64,000 bases of DNA from Shewanella benthica (GTDB lineage Bacteria > Pseudomonadota > Gammaproteobacteria > Enterobacterales > Shewanellaceae): the NCBI GenBank assembly GCA_023284085.1, contig JAKVHY010000001.1, positions 248,001 to 312,000 of the forward strand, read 5' to 3'. This document shows, piece after piece, positions 44,599 to 54,148 of this stretch. A model generated the notes under the pieces. It worked only from the letters and a program-made list of their open reading frames with translations, had not been told where the DNA came from and did not search any database. The first letter of the stretch is position 1. Every line of letters starts with the position of its first letter. The translations under genes were made by a program, and so were the position numbers.

Positions 44599-45567
44599 CT
44601 ATTTGTTTGATAAGCTATAAACATAAGCTGTGATAACGTGAACTTTTTCTTCACCCAACACATTTTTCCAAGCTGGCATCACACCACTTCGACCATTTTT
44701 GATGGTCTCTTGGATCACGCCACGGCTTCCGCCGTAGAGCCACATGTTGTTAGTGAGGTTAGGTGCACCCATCATCTTGTTACCTGTACCATCCATTCCA
44801 TGACAGGCGAAACAGCCCTTCATGAATGAACCTTGGCCCTGAGCCGCAAGCGCTTCATCGTGATCACGACCCGATAACTTAACTACGTATTCAGCTAAAC
44901 CTTTAATTTCGCTGTCTTCGATAGGTAAACCACCTTTTGGTGGCATCATGCCGTGACGACCGTTCATGATGGTGGTCTTAATCGTGGCTAACTCACCACC
45001 ATATAACCAATCACCGTCAGTCAGGTTAGGAAAGCCTTTACCGCCGCGAGCATCACTACCGTGACACTGTGAACAGTTGTGCAAGAACAAACGACCACCG
45101 ACTTTCAGTGCTTCTTCGTTCTTAACTAGCTCATCCAGAGGCGTATCGGCGTATGCCTTGAAGATAGGGCCATATTTTTCATCGGCACGCATCACTTCTT
45201 GATCATACTGAACCCAACGACCTTCATCTTTAGCCAAGGCAATAGCGGCTTCAGAGTCGGCCTTGATGCCGTTCACAGTGCCTATGCTTTGGTTAGAACT
45301 GGTCCAGCCAAGCAAGCCTTTATAGTTACCCAGACCCGGATAAAGAGCCAAGTAAATAAGGGCAAAGACGATAGAGATATAGAACATATAACTCCACCAT
45401 TTTGGCAGTGGGTTATTCAGCTCTTCAATACCGTCGAAGTTGTGGCCCATTGACTTGCCTTCTTCAACACCTGTGTAGTTTTTAGAGACGGCTCTCAATA
45501 AAAAGAAACAAGCTGCGATCACAAATAAGGTAATTACCGTGATCCAAATACTCCAGAAAGTACTCAT
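44599..45567 (-). CDS. ccoP: Cbb3-type oxidase subunit III, dihaem cytochrome c (CcoP)
   Basis: A membrane-anchored dihaem cytochrome c of 322 residues that passes electrons to CcoN through CcoO. Two N-terminal helices (WITVITLFVIAACFFLL and YMFYISIVFALIYLALYP) precede two cytochrome c domains with CSQCH (about 166-170) and CFACH (about 252-256). Axial Met residues lie in NGRHGMMPP and SGVMPAW. The ATG at 45567 overlaps the ccoQ stop (TGATG); a GTG one codon earlier is less likely. Confidence 0.95.
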   Translation of the reverse strand: MSTFWSIWITVITLFVIAACFFLLRAVSKNYTGVEEGKSMGHNFDGIEELNNPLPKWWSYMFYISIVFALIYLALYPGLGNYKGLLGWTSSNQSIGTVNGIKADSEAAIALAKDEGRWVQYDQEVMRADEKYGPIFKAYADTPLDELVKNEEALKVGGRLFLHNCSQCHGSDARGGKGFPNLTDGDWLYGGELATIKTTIMNGRHGMMPPKGGLPIEDSEIKGLAEYVVKLSGRDHDEALAAQGQGSFMKGCFACHGMDGTGNKMMGAPNLTNNMWLYGGSRGVIQETIKNGRSGVMPAWKNVLGEEKVHVITAYVYSLSNK

Positions 45568-45731
45568 CACTTATGATCTCCTGACTTTGTGCTCGGCTCA
45601 TCTTCAAAGACAAGATTAGCCGCTTCGTCGAATTGATCCTTACGACGCGAGCTATAAGCCCATGCAAATATACCCAGGAAGGTAAACATCACAACGATCG
45701 TGATTATGCCTTGTATAATTCCGTAATCCAT
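45567..45731 (-). CDS. ccoQ: Cbb3-type oxidase subunit CcoQ
   Basis: A 54-residue single-helix protein read from the sequence: MDYGIIQGIITIVVMF, then FLGIFAWAYSSRRKDQFDEA and an acidic tail ending SGDHK. This is the standard CcoQ pattern of one helix followed by WAYSxxRKxxFDEAA. It stabilises the oxidase complex. It is too short for usual gene-length cut-offs. It starts 13 bp after ccoO and its TGA overlaps the ccoP ATG. Confidence 0.95.
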   Translation of the reverse strand: MDYGIIQGIITIVVMFTFLGIFAWAYSSRRKDQFDEAANLVFEDEPSTKSGDHK

Positions 45732-45744
45732 ATCATACCTCCTA

Positions 45745-46371
45745 TTATTTCAGTGCATGTCCCAGGGACTGCAGATAGGCGATCAGTGCTTGCATCTCAG
45801 TCTTACCTTCGACAGCAGCCTTTGCTCCAGCTAACTCCTCATCGGTATAAAGGTCATTACCCTTATAGCCACCTTTGTGGAAGTTAAGAAGAATTTGCAT
45901 CTTCTGTCTGGTTAATTCGCCATCTAGTTTATTCTCGGCTAACCAAGGGAAACCAGGCATATTTGACTGCGGCACTACGGCGCGAGGATCCATCAAGTGA
46001 ACCTCATGCCATCTGTCACTGTAACGACCACCAACACGGGCAAGATCCGGTCCAGTACGCTTAGAGCCCCACTGGAAAGGATGATCCCATACAGATTCAC
46101 CAGCAACAGAGTAGTGACCATAACGTTCGGTCTCTGCACGCAGTGGACGGATCATCTGGCTGTGACAGTTATAGCAACCTTCACGGACATAGATATCACG
46201 ACCTTCGATCTGCAAGGCTGTGTAAGGTATTAAACCATCAACAGGCTCGGTAGTGTCTTTTTGAAACAGCAGGGGAGTTATCTGCACCAAGCCACCAAAA
46301 CTAATGGCGAGAACGGTGAGGATACCTAGCAGACCGATGTTTTTTTCGACTAACTCATGATTAAATTTCAT
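45745..46371 (-). CDS. ccoO: Cbb3-type oxidase subunit II, monohaem cytochrome c (CcoO)
   Basis: A membrane-anchored cytochrome c of 208 residues. One N-terminal helix ([20 protein letters not shown]) precedes the haem site [12 protein letters not shown] (about 67-78). [17 protein letters not shown] and SNMPGFPWL, with the axial Met, are CcoO hallmarks. It lies 12 bp downstream of ccoN in the operon ccoN-O-Q-P. Confidence 0.96.
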   Translation of the reverse strand: MKFNHELVEKNIGLLGILTVLAISFGGLVQITPLLFQKDTTEPVDGLIPYTALQIEGRDIYVREGCYNCHSQMIRPLRAETERYGHYSVAGESVWDHPFQWGSKRTGPDLARVGGRYSDRWHEVHLMDPRAVVPQSNMPGFPWLAENKLDGELTRQKMQILLNFHKGGYKGNDLYTDEELAGAKAAVEGKTEMQALIAYLQSLGHALK

Positions 46372-46383
46372 CTGATCTACCCC

Positions 46384-47808
46384 TTATGCTTCTGCTAATG
46401 CAGGCATGGATTCTTTCGCTCTCACCGTCTTAATCACGTTGAATGCCATGATAAACATACCCGTCAAGAAGAAACAGCCACCGAGGAATCGGACAAAGTA
46501 GAATGGGTACGAGGCTTCAATGCTCTCAACGAAGCTATAAGTCAGAGTACCGTCAGCATTAACTGCACGCCACATCAGACCTTGCATCACACCAGATATC
46601 CACATAGATACGATGTATAACACAGTACCTATCGTCGCTAACCAGAAATGAACGTTGATTAGCTTAGTGCTATACATGCGACCGTGTCCGAATAGGACAG
46701 GGATCAGATGGTAAAGCGAACCAATTGAAACCATAGCAACCCAACCTAGCGCACCAGAATGAACGTGACCAATGGTCCAGTCAGTATAATGAGAGAGTGC
46801 GTTAACGGTTTTGATTGCCATCATTGGGCCTTCGAAGGTAGACATACCATAGAAAGACAATGAAACAACAAGGAAACGTAAAATAGGATCGGTTCTCAAT
46901 TTATGCCAAGCACCGGATAGTGTCATGATACCGTTAATCATACCGCCCCACGAAGGTGCGAATAGGATCAATGACATCGCCATACCCAGAGATTGTGTCC
47001 AATCAGGCAGTGCCGTGTAATGTAGGTGGTGAGGACCAGCCCAGATATACAGTGCAATCAGTGCCCAGAAGTGAACAATTGACAGACGGTATGAGTAGAC
47101 AGGACGACCCGCTTGCTTAGGTACGAAATAGTACATCATACCCAGGAAGCCCGCTGTCAGTAGGAAACCAACGGCGTTATGACCATACCACCACTGGACC
47201 ATGGCATCCACAGCACCAGAATACATGGAGTATGACTTCCACATACTGACTGGGACAGCCATAGAGTTAACTATGTGTAATACGGCTACCGTGATAATGA
47301 ATGCGCCAAAGAACCAGTTTGCCACATAGATATGTGAGGTGGTTCGTTTGACAATAGTTCCGAAGAAAACGGCGCCGTATGACACCCAGACTAAGGTGAT
47401 GAGGATATCAATAGGCCATTCCAGTTCAGCGTACTCTTTACCACTGGTGATACCTAGGGGTAGTGTGATTACTGCTGATAGAATGACGGCTTGCCAACCC
47501 CAGAACGTAAATGCGGCTAACCTAGGCGCAAATAGCTTGGTTTGACAGGTTCGTTGGACGATATAGTAGGATGTTGCGAAAAGTGCTGAAGTACCAAACG
47601 CGAATATCACGGCATTAGTATGCAGTGGTCGAAGACGACTGTATGTTAACCATGGAGTATCGAAGTTTAGTTGTGGCCAGATTAGCTGTGCCGCGATCAA
47701 TACACCGACAGACATACCAACTATTCCCCACAACACGGTTGTGAGGGCAAATTGGCGGACTACGGTGTAATTGTAATCAGCGCCTTGAGGCTGGGAATGG
47801 TTCATCAT
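46384..47808 (-). CDS. ccoN: Cbb3-type oxidase catalytic subunit I (CcoN)
   Basis: The haem-copper catalytic subunit of the high-affinity oxidase, 474 residues with twelve membrane helices. Metal ligands are visible in RPLHTNAV (low-spin haem), [10 protein letters not shown] (CuB His and the cross-linked Tyr region), AGPHHLHY (the CuB His pair) and [11 protein letters not shown] (haem b3 and b). It reduces O2 to water at low oxygen. First gene of the operon; two FNR boxes lie in the 260 bp upstream. Two Met codons start the protein (47808 and 47805). Confidence 0.97.
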   Translation of the reverse strand: MMNHSQPQGADYNYTVVRQFALTTVLWGIVGMSVGVLIAAQLIWPQLNFDTPWLTYSRLRPLHTNAVIFAFGTSALFATSYYIVQRTCQTKLFAPRLAAFTFWGWQAVILSAVITLPLGITSGKEYAELEWPIDILITLVWVSYGAVFFGTIVKRTTSHIYVANWFFGAFIITVAVLHIVNSMAVPVSMWKSYSMYSGAVDAMVQWWYGHNAVGFLLTAGFLGMMYYFVPKQAGRPVYSYRLSIVHFWALIALYIWAGPHHLHYTALPDWTQSLGMAMSLILFAPSWGGMINGIMTLSGAWHKLRTDPILRFLVVSLSFYGMSTFEGPMMAIKTVNALSHYTDWTIGHVHSGALGWVAMVSIGSLYHLIPVLFGHGRMYSTKLINVHFWLATIGTVLYIVSMWISGVMQGLMWRAVNADGTLTYSFVESIEASYPFYFVRFLGGCFFLTGMFIMAFNVIKTVRAKESMPALAEA

Positions 47809-47966
47809 TTTGCTTCCACTGCTTATTACTTATACTTATAGTTTGAGTAAATTATGACTTTACCCGTTAAAAAGACACAAATGCCGCTTTCCTACGGAAT
47901 CACGGTAGTTGTGTCAACGTGTATCCTTGCGATAATTGTATTATTAACAAGGTAAAGCAATGATAC

Positions 47967-47980
47967 TTGAGCCATATCAA
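47967..47980 (-). promoter_or_regulatory. FNR/EtrA box nearer ccoN
   Basis: TTGAGCCATATCAA matches 9 of 10 consensus positions of TTGAT-N4-ATCAA. It lies about 160 bp before the ccoN start. Confidence 0.72.
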
Positions 47981-48009
47981 AAAAGATAGGAATTGTGCGT
48001 GGTGAAATG

Positions 48010-48023
48010 TTGATCTAGATCAA
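48010..48023. promoter_or_regulatory. Perfect FNR/EtrA box
   Basis: TTGATCTAGATCAA is an exact match to the FNR consensus and a perfect palindrome. It lies about 200 bp before ccoN and 46 bp before the divergent lipoprotein gene, so it may control either or both. Confidence 0.9.
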
Positions 48024-48069
48024 CCTTGGCAATAGAATGTAACTACTTTTTATATAAAGGTTAATTTTT

Positions 48070-48546
48070 GTGCTACGTGTTAACTTCTCTGTTAAATTAG
48101 GCTTCTACACACCACTGATCTTGGCATTCTTATGCTCGGCCTGCTCGCCTCAACAGCAAGCCGAAACAGGCTTAAACGCCCCTGAATTCGTCAAAGACAC
48201 CAGCTTATGTAACTTTAGTCAGGCTTCTTGTTATAAACAAGTTGCAGGAATCGATTTATCACTTTTAATCACCCCCTTTAACACCCCCAGTGAAAAGCCG
48301 CTAACCCTTGTTATAGCTAGCTCTGAGGCTATTAATGACGTCACCATGAGAATCGAAGGAAGAGACATGTTTATGGGGGTTATCCCAGTGAAACTGTCTA
48401 AACTTAATGAAAAGCAATATAATGGCCAGCTGATATTCGGCTCTTGTAGCAGTAACTATATGGTTTGGCGTGCCTTTGTGAATTTCACCCAAAACGGCGA
48501 ACCTCAAGTCGCCATTTTTGACTTTCTTGCCGATAGCGGTGAGTAG
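48070..48546 (+). CDS. Hypothetical lipoprotein divergent from ccoN
   Basis: A protein of 158 residues beginning with GTG at 48070 (AAAGG upstream). The hydrophobic leader GFYTPLILAFLCSAC suggests a lipoprotein signal, with lipidation at the Cys of CSAC, though the lipobox is not ideal. Two further Cys residues (LCNFSQASC) and one more (GSCSSNY) lie in the beta-rich domain. A perfect FNR box 46 bp upstream and its place beside ccoN suggest expression with respiration genes and possibly a role in metal or haem delivery. The function is unknown. Confidence 0.8.
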   Translation: MLRVNFSVKLGFYTPLILAFLCSACSPQQQAETGLNAPEFVKDTSLCNFSQASCYKQVAGIDLSLLITPFNTPSEKPLTLVIASSEAINDVTMRIEGRDMFMGVIPVKLSKLNEKQYNGQLIFGSCSSNYMVWRAFVNFTQNGEPQVAIFDFLADSGE

Positions 48547-48557
48547 CAGGTAAAACC

Positions 48558-50153
48558 TTAGCTCGTCGTGCTCTCTAATTCCGCATTTTGATCGCTAAAT
48601 TCCTCTTTAACTTGGGTGAATACATCTATGTTGTCGATAAAGACGTTGAGTAAATCAGGGTCAAAATGCTTGCCGGCGCCTTCTTTCATCACCTTCATCA
48701 CCTCTTCTACCGGCCAGGCAGGCTTATAACAGCGGGCGTGAGAGAGGGCATCGAACACATCGGCAATCGCCACAATACGTGCAAACACATGAATTTCTGT
48801 GCCCTTCAAACCCGAAGGGTATCCCGAGCCATCGTATTTTTCATGGTGTTGTAACGCTATGGTGCTGGCGGCTTTAAGAATGGGCCGCTCCGAGTTGGCC
48901 AATATTTGATAGCCTATCTCGGGGTGCTGACGCATGATCAGCCACTCTTCTGCATTGAGTTTACCGGGTTTGAGTAATACGGCATCAGGGGTCGCAATCT
49001 TGCCGATGTCATGCATGGGGGAGGCGTGTTTGATCAAATCTGCTTCGTGCACTTGCATGCCCGAAAGAAGAGCCAACTTGTAGCAATACTCAGCCATTCT
49101 TTTCACATGGTAAGCCGCTTCTTTCGAGCGACTCTCGACCACATCACCCAAGCGTAAAATAAGCTCTGACTGGGTATCTTCCAGCTCTTTATTCAACAAC
49201 AGATTCTCGAATGCTACGCCGACATTAATCGCAAAAATGTCGACCAGCTTCTTATCCATGTCGTCTATCTTATTGATCCCGTCCATATAGAGCAGATTTA
49301 TCCAACCACTCTTAGCCGGGAAATAACCGACGAAATAGTCTCCCTTATATAGACAGCGTTTCTTTTTTAACGCTTCTTCCAGTAAAGACTTGATATGGTC
49401 AGGCACAGGTTTGTCGTGATGATTGGAAAATTGCCCCGTGCCAGCCAGAATATGCATACTGTCGATATTAACGTCTTCACTCATGGCATCCATGGCATTA
49501 CAAGATAGCAGCAAGGTTTGTGTGTCTAAATTGAGTAAATTAGCGACTTGAGTCAACAAGCCATCGGCAAAATTGTGTAGGGTGCGTAGCTCAAATAGGC
49601 CAGATGTCGCCTGAAGGACACGCTCTAACCCTTTGCGATGTTTAACTTGATTAGCCCTTGCAGCTTCAATTTCTATGATGTCACGATAGGAGCGCAGGGC
49701 AGAATAGACACTGGTGACCAGTTTACGGGAATCGAGCTCAGCTTTGGCCTTATAGTCATTAATATCGTAATTGACGATGACATCTTCTTCAGGTGCCTGA
49801 CCGGGTTGTCCTGTCCTCAAGATTAATCGAATAGCGGAATTTTTAAGATCCTCCCGTATCCATTTTACTAACTCTAAACCCGCATGATCACTTTCCATCA
49901 CCACGTCGACAAATGCTATGGCCACATTTTTCTCGTCTAAGAGTATCTCTTTTGCCTCTTCGCCACTGTATGCATTGATAAACTCGAGGGCACGACCATC
50001 GAGCTTAAACCTTGAAAGTGCAAGCTTTGTCACCGTGTGTACATCGGGTTCATCGTCGACAACCAAAATCCGCCACGCCGGACCCGACGCAACTTCCTGT
50101 GTTTTCTTCTTACCTGAAAAGAGGGGGCTCTTCTTTGCCATATCGATCAGCAT
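48558..50153 (-). CDS. Response regulator with DUF3369 and HD-GYP domains
   Basis: A predicted cyclic di-GMP phosphodiesterase under phosphorelay control, 531 residues. The receiver domain (about 28-150) has VDDEPD and the phosphorylatable Asp in AFVDVVM. A DUF3369 GAF-like domain follows (about 165-320). The HD-GYP domain (about 335-510) shows HDIGK, HHEKYDGSGYPSGL and DVFDAL, so the catalytic residues are intact. GAGG lies 7 nt before the ATG at 50153. No sensor kinase is adjacent. It converges with the lipoprotein gene. Confidence 0.94.
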   Translation of the reverse strand: MLIDMAKKSPLFSGKKKTQEVASGPAWRILVVDDEPDVHTVTKLALSRFKLDGRALEFINAYSGEEAKEILLDEKNVAIAFVDVVMESDHAGLELVKWIREDLKNSAIRLILRTGQPGQAPEEDVIVNYDINDYKAKAELDSRKLVTSVYSALRSYRDIIEIEAARANQVKHRKGLERVLQATSGLFELRTLHNFADGLLTQVANLLNLDTQTLLLSCNAMDAMSEDVNIDSMHILAGTGQFSNHHDKPVPDHIKSLLEEALKKKRCLYKGDYFVGYFPAKSGWINLLYMDGINKIDDMDKKLVDIFAINVGVAFENLLLNKELEDTQSELILRLGDVVESRSKEAAYHVKRMAEYCYKLALLSGMQVHEADLIKHASPMHDIGKIATPDAVLLKPGKLNAEEWLIMRQHPEIGYQILANSERPILKAASTIALQHHEKYDGSGYPSGLKGTEIHVFARIVAIADVFDALSHARCYKPAWPVEEVMKVMKEGAGKHFDPDLLNVFIDNIDVFTQVKEEFSDQNAELESTTS

Positions 50154-50321
50154 TAGACAACCTCAATAATGTTAAAAAAACTTTTATCCCTATACCTTGA
50201 GTGTAGATCAAGGTTTAGAACAGTGGATACCTGACGACAAGAAACTCAATTTGTTCATTCCTTATATCGTTCGGTAGGAATGAATCTGCTGTTGCTTGTC
50301 TCATTTAGCATATTATCAGTT

Positions 50322-50340
50322 GATAATGATTCTCATTTGA
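50322..50340 (+). promoter_or_regulatory. Fur box upstream of a Cys-rich small protein
   Basis: GATAATGATTCTCATTTGA matches the Fur 19-mer well in its core (14 of 19). It is 40 bp before the ATG at 50380, where it would overlap the promoter. Confidence 0.78.
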
Positions 50341-50379
50341 GTGTAAACTTACAATTAAGACAAAAATAGGAACACGCTG

Positions 50380-50682
50380 ATGAATAACCAAAGGGTAAAC
50401 CTGTCTATATCAACAGAAAAACTAACTCGGTTGATCCAAGACGGTGTCTTGTGCGCCGCTGATTTTCGTTGCTTAGACCAAGTGTCTAAGCAACGAGTGT
50501 GGCAGATGTGCCTTTGGTGCTGTAGCAAGAAGATCAGTTGCACTAAAGAGTGCGCCCTGAGTTGCTCTCCCGGATGTGCTTCACCCACTCAATATCAATC
50601 CAATACAAGTATCGAACAAGTTAAACAAATATCAAGTCAATCAAGTACAAATACAAGCACTAGCTATGAGCGGTTACTGTAA
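50380..50682 (+). CDS. Cys-rich small protein, probably iron regulated
   Basis: A soluble protein of 100 residues with AGGAAC 7-8 nt before its ATG. I do not recognise the family. Eight Cys residues fall between about 26 and 66, the dense part being CLWCCSKKISC and CALSCSPGC, which suggests an Fe-S cluster or zinc site; the spacing is not that of Bfd. The last 35 residues are Ser/Thr/Gln-rich and probably disordered. The good Fur box 40 bp upstream implies expression under iron limitation. It is divergent from the HD-GYP gene. Confidence 0.78.
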   Translation: MNNQRVNLSISTEKLTRLIQDGVLCAADFRCLDQVSKQRVWQMCLWCCSKKISCTKECALSCSPGCASPTQYQSNTSIEQVKQISSQSSTNTSTSYERLL

Positions 50683-50851
50683 GCGGTTCACTACAAGTAA
50701 GCGCTAGACTCAGATGAACATTTTTTCGGACTAGGGAGATTTTCAACTTAAAAATATTGTCCCCATGGCAAGTACACTGTTAAGATCAATATCTTAGCGA
50801 TATTTAGATCCTCTGCTGGAAAAGCATCAGGACTTGCAATGAGAGTTAAAT

Positions 50852-52144
50852 ATGCACATGCCCCCAGTATTACCACTTTTTGAATCGGCCAAACTCATTG
50901 AGGAAGGTAATAGTGTCGTCAATCAATACATCACTCAGATCAGTCTCGACCAGGTGAGTGATGCAGGCTTAATCTACGAACATGCATCAGAACTACTCTA
51001 TGAACAGCAGCATAATGAAAACAGCTATAAGGCCTACCGCAGTGAACTAACCACCTTTTTTCATTGGTGTTTCGACGTGGTAAAACTGTCACCGGCAGCG
51101 CTGACACGCAGAGAGATTGCCCGCTATCTCGCCTATTGCCAACATCCTCCCCAAGAGCTGATAGGCTACTTTAATGTGGCCCAATTTAAACTCGATAAGG
51201 CAGAAGGGCAGAGAGTCCCCAATTTTGCATGGCGCCCATTCGTGGGTAAGAAGGCCATGGGTAAAGCATTACCTTATCTGCTCAGCGAAAATGCCTTGAA
51301 GACTAAGATAGCCATTCTCTCTTCCTTCTATAGTTATTTGATGAGTGAAGACTACTGTGAGCGCAATCCGGCTCAGGCTTGGATGAATCACAGCCGTTTC
51401 TCCTCTAAGAAGAAGTACCGGGTAAATCCGGATGACAGCAATATGTTGGCTTTCACCGAGCTACAGTGGTCTTACGTGATTGCCACGGTCGAAAAACTCG
51501 CCATCGATGCTCCAGACATACACCAAAGAAGCCTGTTCATGATAAAGCTGGTCTACTCTTGCTACCTGCGAGTCTCCGAAGTCGGGGCTAGGGCAGGTTA
51601 CTCACCTGTGATGAGTCAATTCAGGCAGGACCAACAAACAGGAATTTGGAGTTTTCATATTCCCCTTAGTAAAGGGGGGAAACGACGTAGCGTGGCGATA
51701 TCGAAAGCCTTACTTGCCGGGTTAGTCGAGTATCGTCAGTTCTTAAAGTTACCCGACTACCCGAGTTCAGGGGAGCTACATCCCTTATTAATACGGCGTA
51801 AAGCCGCAGGACGGGGAAGGGAAGTCGGCACACTCAATGCCAACCTGGGAATACGCCAAATCAGAGACGAAGTGGATAAGATCATCGAACATGCGGCTAT
51901 CGCCGCCGAACATGATGGTTTCGATGAGGATGCCAAGCAGATGAGGAACTTAAGTGTGCATAACATACGTCACACAGGGATCACCCATGACATCAATATC
52001 AACGGTAGGCCGTTATCTCATGTTCAAGCCGATGCAGGGCACGAGAGTATCGATACCACATCTCAATATCTGCATACGTCACAGATAGAGAGGCACCAGA
52101 GTGCGCAAAACAAGCCATTAGATCACCTGCAAGGGATAGGGTAA
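50852..52144 (+). CDS. Tyrosine-type site-specific recombinase
   Basis: A recombinase of 430 residues, unlike the one at 8351. A helical N-terminal DNA-binding domain (about 40-190) contains an insertion, and the catalytic domain (about 205-420) has Arg in CYLRVSEV (about 239), a Lys in the SKGGKRR hairpin, HNIRHTGITH (about 370-379), AGHESID (about 391) and the nucleophilic Tyr in TSQYLH. It is intact. No cargo genes follow; about 2 kb of decayed DNA lies downstream, and a hairpin terminator at 52244. Confidence 0.9.
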   Translation: MHMPPVLPLFESAKLIEEGNSVVNQYITQISLDQVSDAGLIYEHASELLYEQQHNENSYKAYRSELTTFFHWCFDVVKLSPAALTRREIARYLAYCQHPPQELIGYFNVAQFKLDKAEGQRVPNFAWRPFVGKKAMGKALPYLLSENALKTKIAILSSFYSYLMSEDYCERNPAQAWMNHSRFSSKKKYRVNPDDSNMLAFTELQWSYVIATVEKLAIDAPDIHQRSLFMIKLVYSCYLRVSEVGARAGYSPVMSQFRQDQQTGIWSFHIPLSKGGKRRSVAISKALLAGLVEYRQFLKLPDYPSSGELHPLLIRRKAAGRGREVGTLNANLGIRQIRDEVDKIIEHAAIAAEHDGFDEDAKQMRNLSVHNIRHTGITHDININGRPLSHVQADAGHESIDTTSQYLHTSQIERHQSAQNKPLDHLQGIG

Positions 52145-53689
52145 ATCCAGTTTCTGAGAATGTTTTAAGCTATAAGCTAGTAAGTTTTAAGCTATAAGTG
52201 ATAAGTCTGAAACTTTAACCCATCAGAATTTCTGCTCAGTTAATGCCGATAAGTGTCATTATCGGCAATTGAGCAAAAAATCGAAATAGGGCCTATATCG
52301 AGCCACTCGAATAACTTCTCATATCTCTGATATTGCAATAAAGCGTTCGTGATTCCCAGCGTATAAGAGCCTGATTGACGACTATTCATATCTGTTAATG
52401 GCGTTCTCAGAACTGGATTTTAAGACCAAGTTACACCAATCAGTGCCCAGTTATAGCATTGAACATCTTATCGGTTTGTCATTCAAGGACAGGCATTCAC
52501 AGCAGACACGCCCCATAAATGGGTGATTCTAATTAACTCATAGTTCCTAGTATTAGTAGTATTAGCCAGACAAGGAAATGCGTTTACGCTCATTAGACTC
52601 GAAGTATATAAACTAGAGCTTGGCTCGAATAACTGGATTTAGACCTAATCTAAGGCATCCAGTAAATTGGCTCGGATAACAGATCCCATTGATGCAGGTC
52701 TCTTAGAATGAGTGGCTGGATCTGGTCAACAAGTCATGCAGAAAATATGGCTGGATTTAAAGAGTTAAAACACCGATCACTCGAAAAACCAAGCGTCGCT
52801 GTGTGCATACTTTAAAACTCTGTGAGTACTTGGTGGCTAGATTTCACGTAGCGACGCGCTACAAATGATAATAAACTAGCATTGAATCAATGGATTATAT
52901 AACAACAGAAACCAAAGCGGTTAACCTGGTTTTATCTAAACACCATAAATGAAAACCAATGTGACATTGAGTACGCCAGCATCGAGCATTTAACTCAGCT
53001 CATTTTGTTTAGGTCATTTAGCTCAAGTCAGAACGCTAGAACTGAAATACTTGAACTAACTAGTGGAAAGTAAACTTTAACGAACGTCGGGCTTAATGGC
53101 AGAACTCATAGTTTGCCATCATGAATACCAAACCAGAGTTAAGTCGCTTATCGGGTTTAACAGGATTCTAATCGAATATGTTTCAATTGTAATAAGACCC
53201 GGATACAAGCTTTGGTTTTGATCTGAGTTTTGAAGCAGTCAATACAGAACAGACACTCAATCAATAGCTCTGAATAAGCAATACTGAATACAATTACTGG
53301 CCATCACACAAAGTAAAGATGTCAGGCTCTAAGGTCCCAATGGTGTGAACTCAGGTTTATTGTCAAAGCAGTGATGGTGCTGTCAAAGGTTATAAGCCAC
53401 TGTCATAAACAATAGGAAGGAGCATTCTTGATTTGAGGTATCGACACTCACACACCCTATTTAACATAATATACATTGTGCGCACTCAGGGGTGAGAGCG
53501 CTGTAGGTTCAATATAGCAGTGTCTGCAAACCATAACATCCAGCACCAGCATCTAACTAAGATCCTGTGTTCAGTATCAATACAAAGTTCGAGCTTAGGA
53601 CTTATCAGTGTTACGGCCAAGGTTTAATGATTACCGATCCACACATGCTCGTCTTTTTCCGGCCATGTGCATCACTCTATTAGATTCAT
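52145..53689. other. Stop-rich noncoding stretch downstream of the recombinase
   Basis: About 1.5 kb with no long frame on either strand. It contains a 15-bp direct repeat (52162-52176 and 52184-52198), a hairpin terminator, several loose copies of a CTGGATTT-type motif (52413-52762) and an 8-bp inverted repeat (52793-52800 with 52850-52857). It looks like decayed accessory DNA. I recognise no gene remnant in this part. Confidence 0.5.
52244..52267 (+). terminator. Hairpin, terminator-like, downstream of the recombinase
   Basis: TGCCGATAA, a 6-nt loop, TTATCGGCA, extended outward by TGCTCA and TGAGCA and followed by six A residues on this strand. The core resembles the palindrome at 63925. 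Confidence 0.7.
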
Positions 53690-54025
53690 CTATAGCGCAC
53701 AGGAGATCTGAGCTAAACATTGCGCTTTAAATTCTGCTAATAAGGATTGCGTGGTTTTATGGGTCTTGAGCAAGTCAGCCAAACAATGCACAGATTCTAA
53801 GCCCATACCAACACCTTGTTGCTGTGTCGACGGACATCCATGCATCACCAATAAGCATTACTTTACCCGAATAGACATCACGGGAAGTTAAAGCTTTTAA
53901 TCTGCCTTGTATAACAGACATGCCGGCCGCTAAACACTCTGTAGCAGAGACAAGCTTGCTATCGAAACCCCAAAGACGGGTACGTAAGCGCCCTACTCTT
54001 TATATCAGCCGCTAACACCAGCCCA
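53690..54025 (-). pseudogene. Decayed FAD-dependent monooxygenase, C-terminal part
   Basis: On the minus strand one frame reads RLKALTSRDVYSGKVMLIGD and AWMSVD. After a frameshift the next frame reads QQGVGMGLESVHCLADLL and KTHKTTQSLLAEFKAQCLAQ, ending at a stop (53690-53692). GDA followed by the Gly-rich QQGVGMGLE is the second FAD motif of group A flavin monooxygenases. The N-terminal two thirds and the first FAD motif are absent. The upstream boundary near 54025 is approximate. Confidence 0.75.
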
Positions 54026-54148
54026 AGTGCTTATGTTTGACCATGATTAACTGATTAACTGATTAATTTTATTTAAATTCTTCTACCATTAATCACGCCA
54101 TATTCAGGGGTATATAGTGTGTTCGATTCCTTCATAAGCACATCCTTT

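Noticed and set aside
52788..52862. Inverted repeat GCGTCGCT/AGCGACGC as an integron attC site
   Set aside because: It lacks the conserved R and L box core sequences, and there are no gene cassettes. The recombinases here are not obviously integron integrases.
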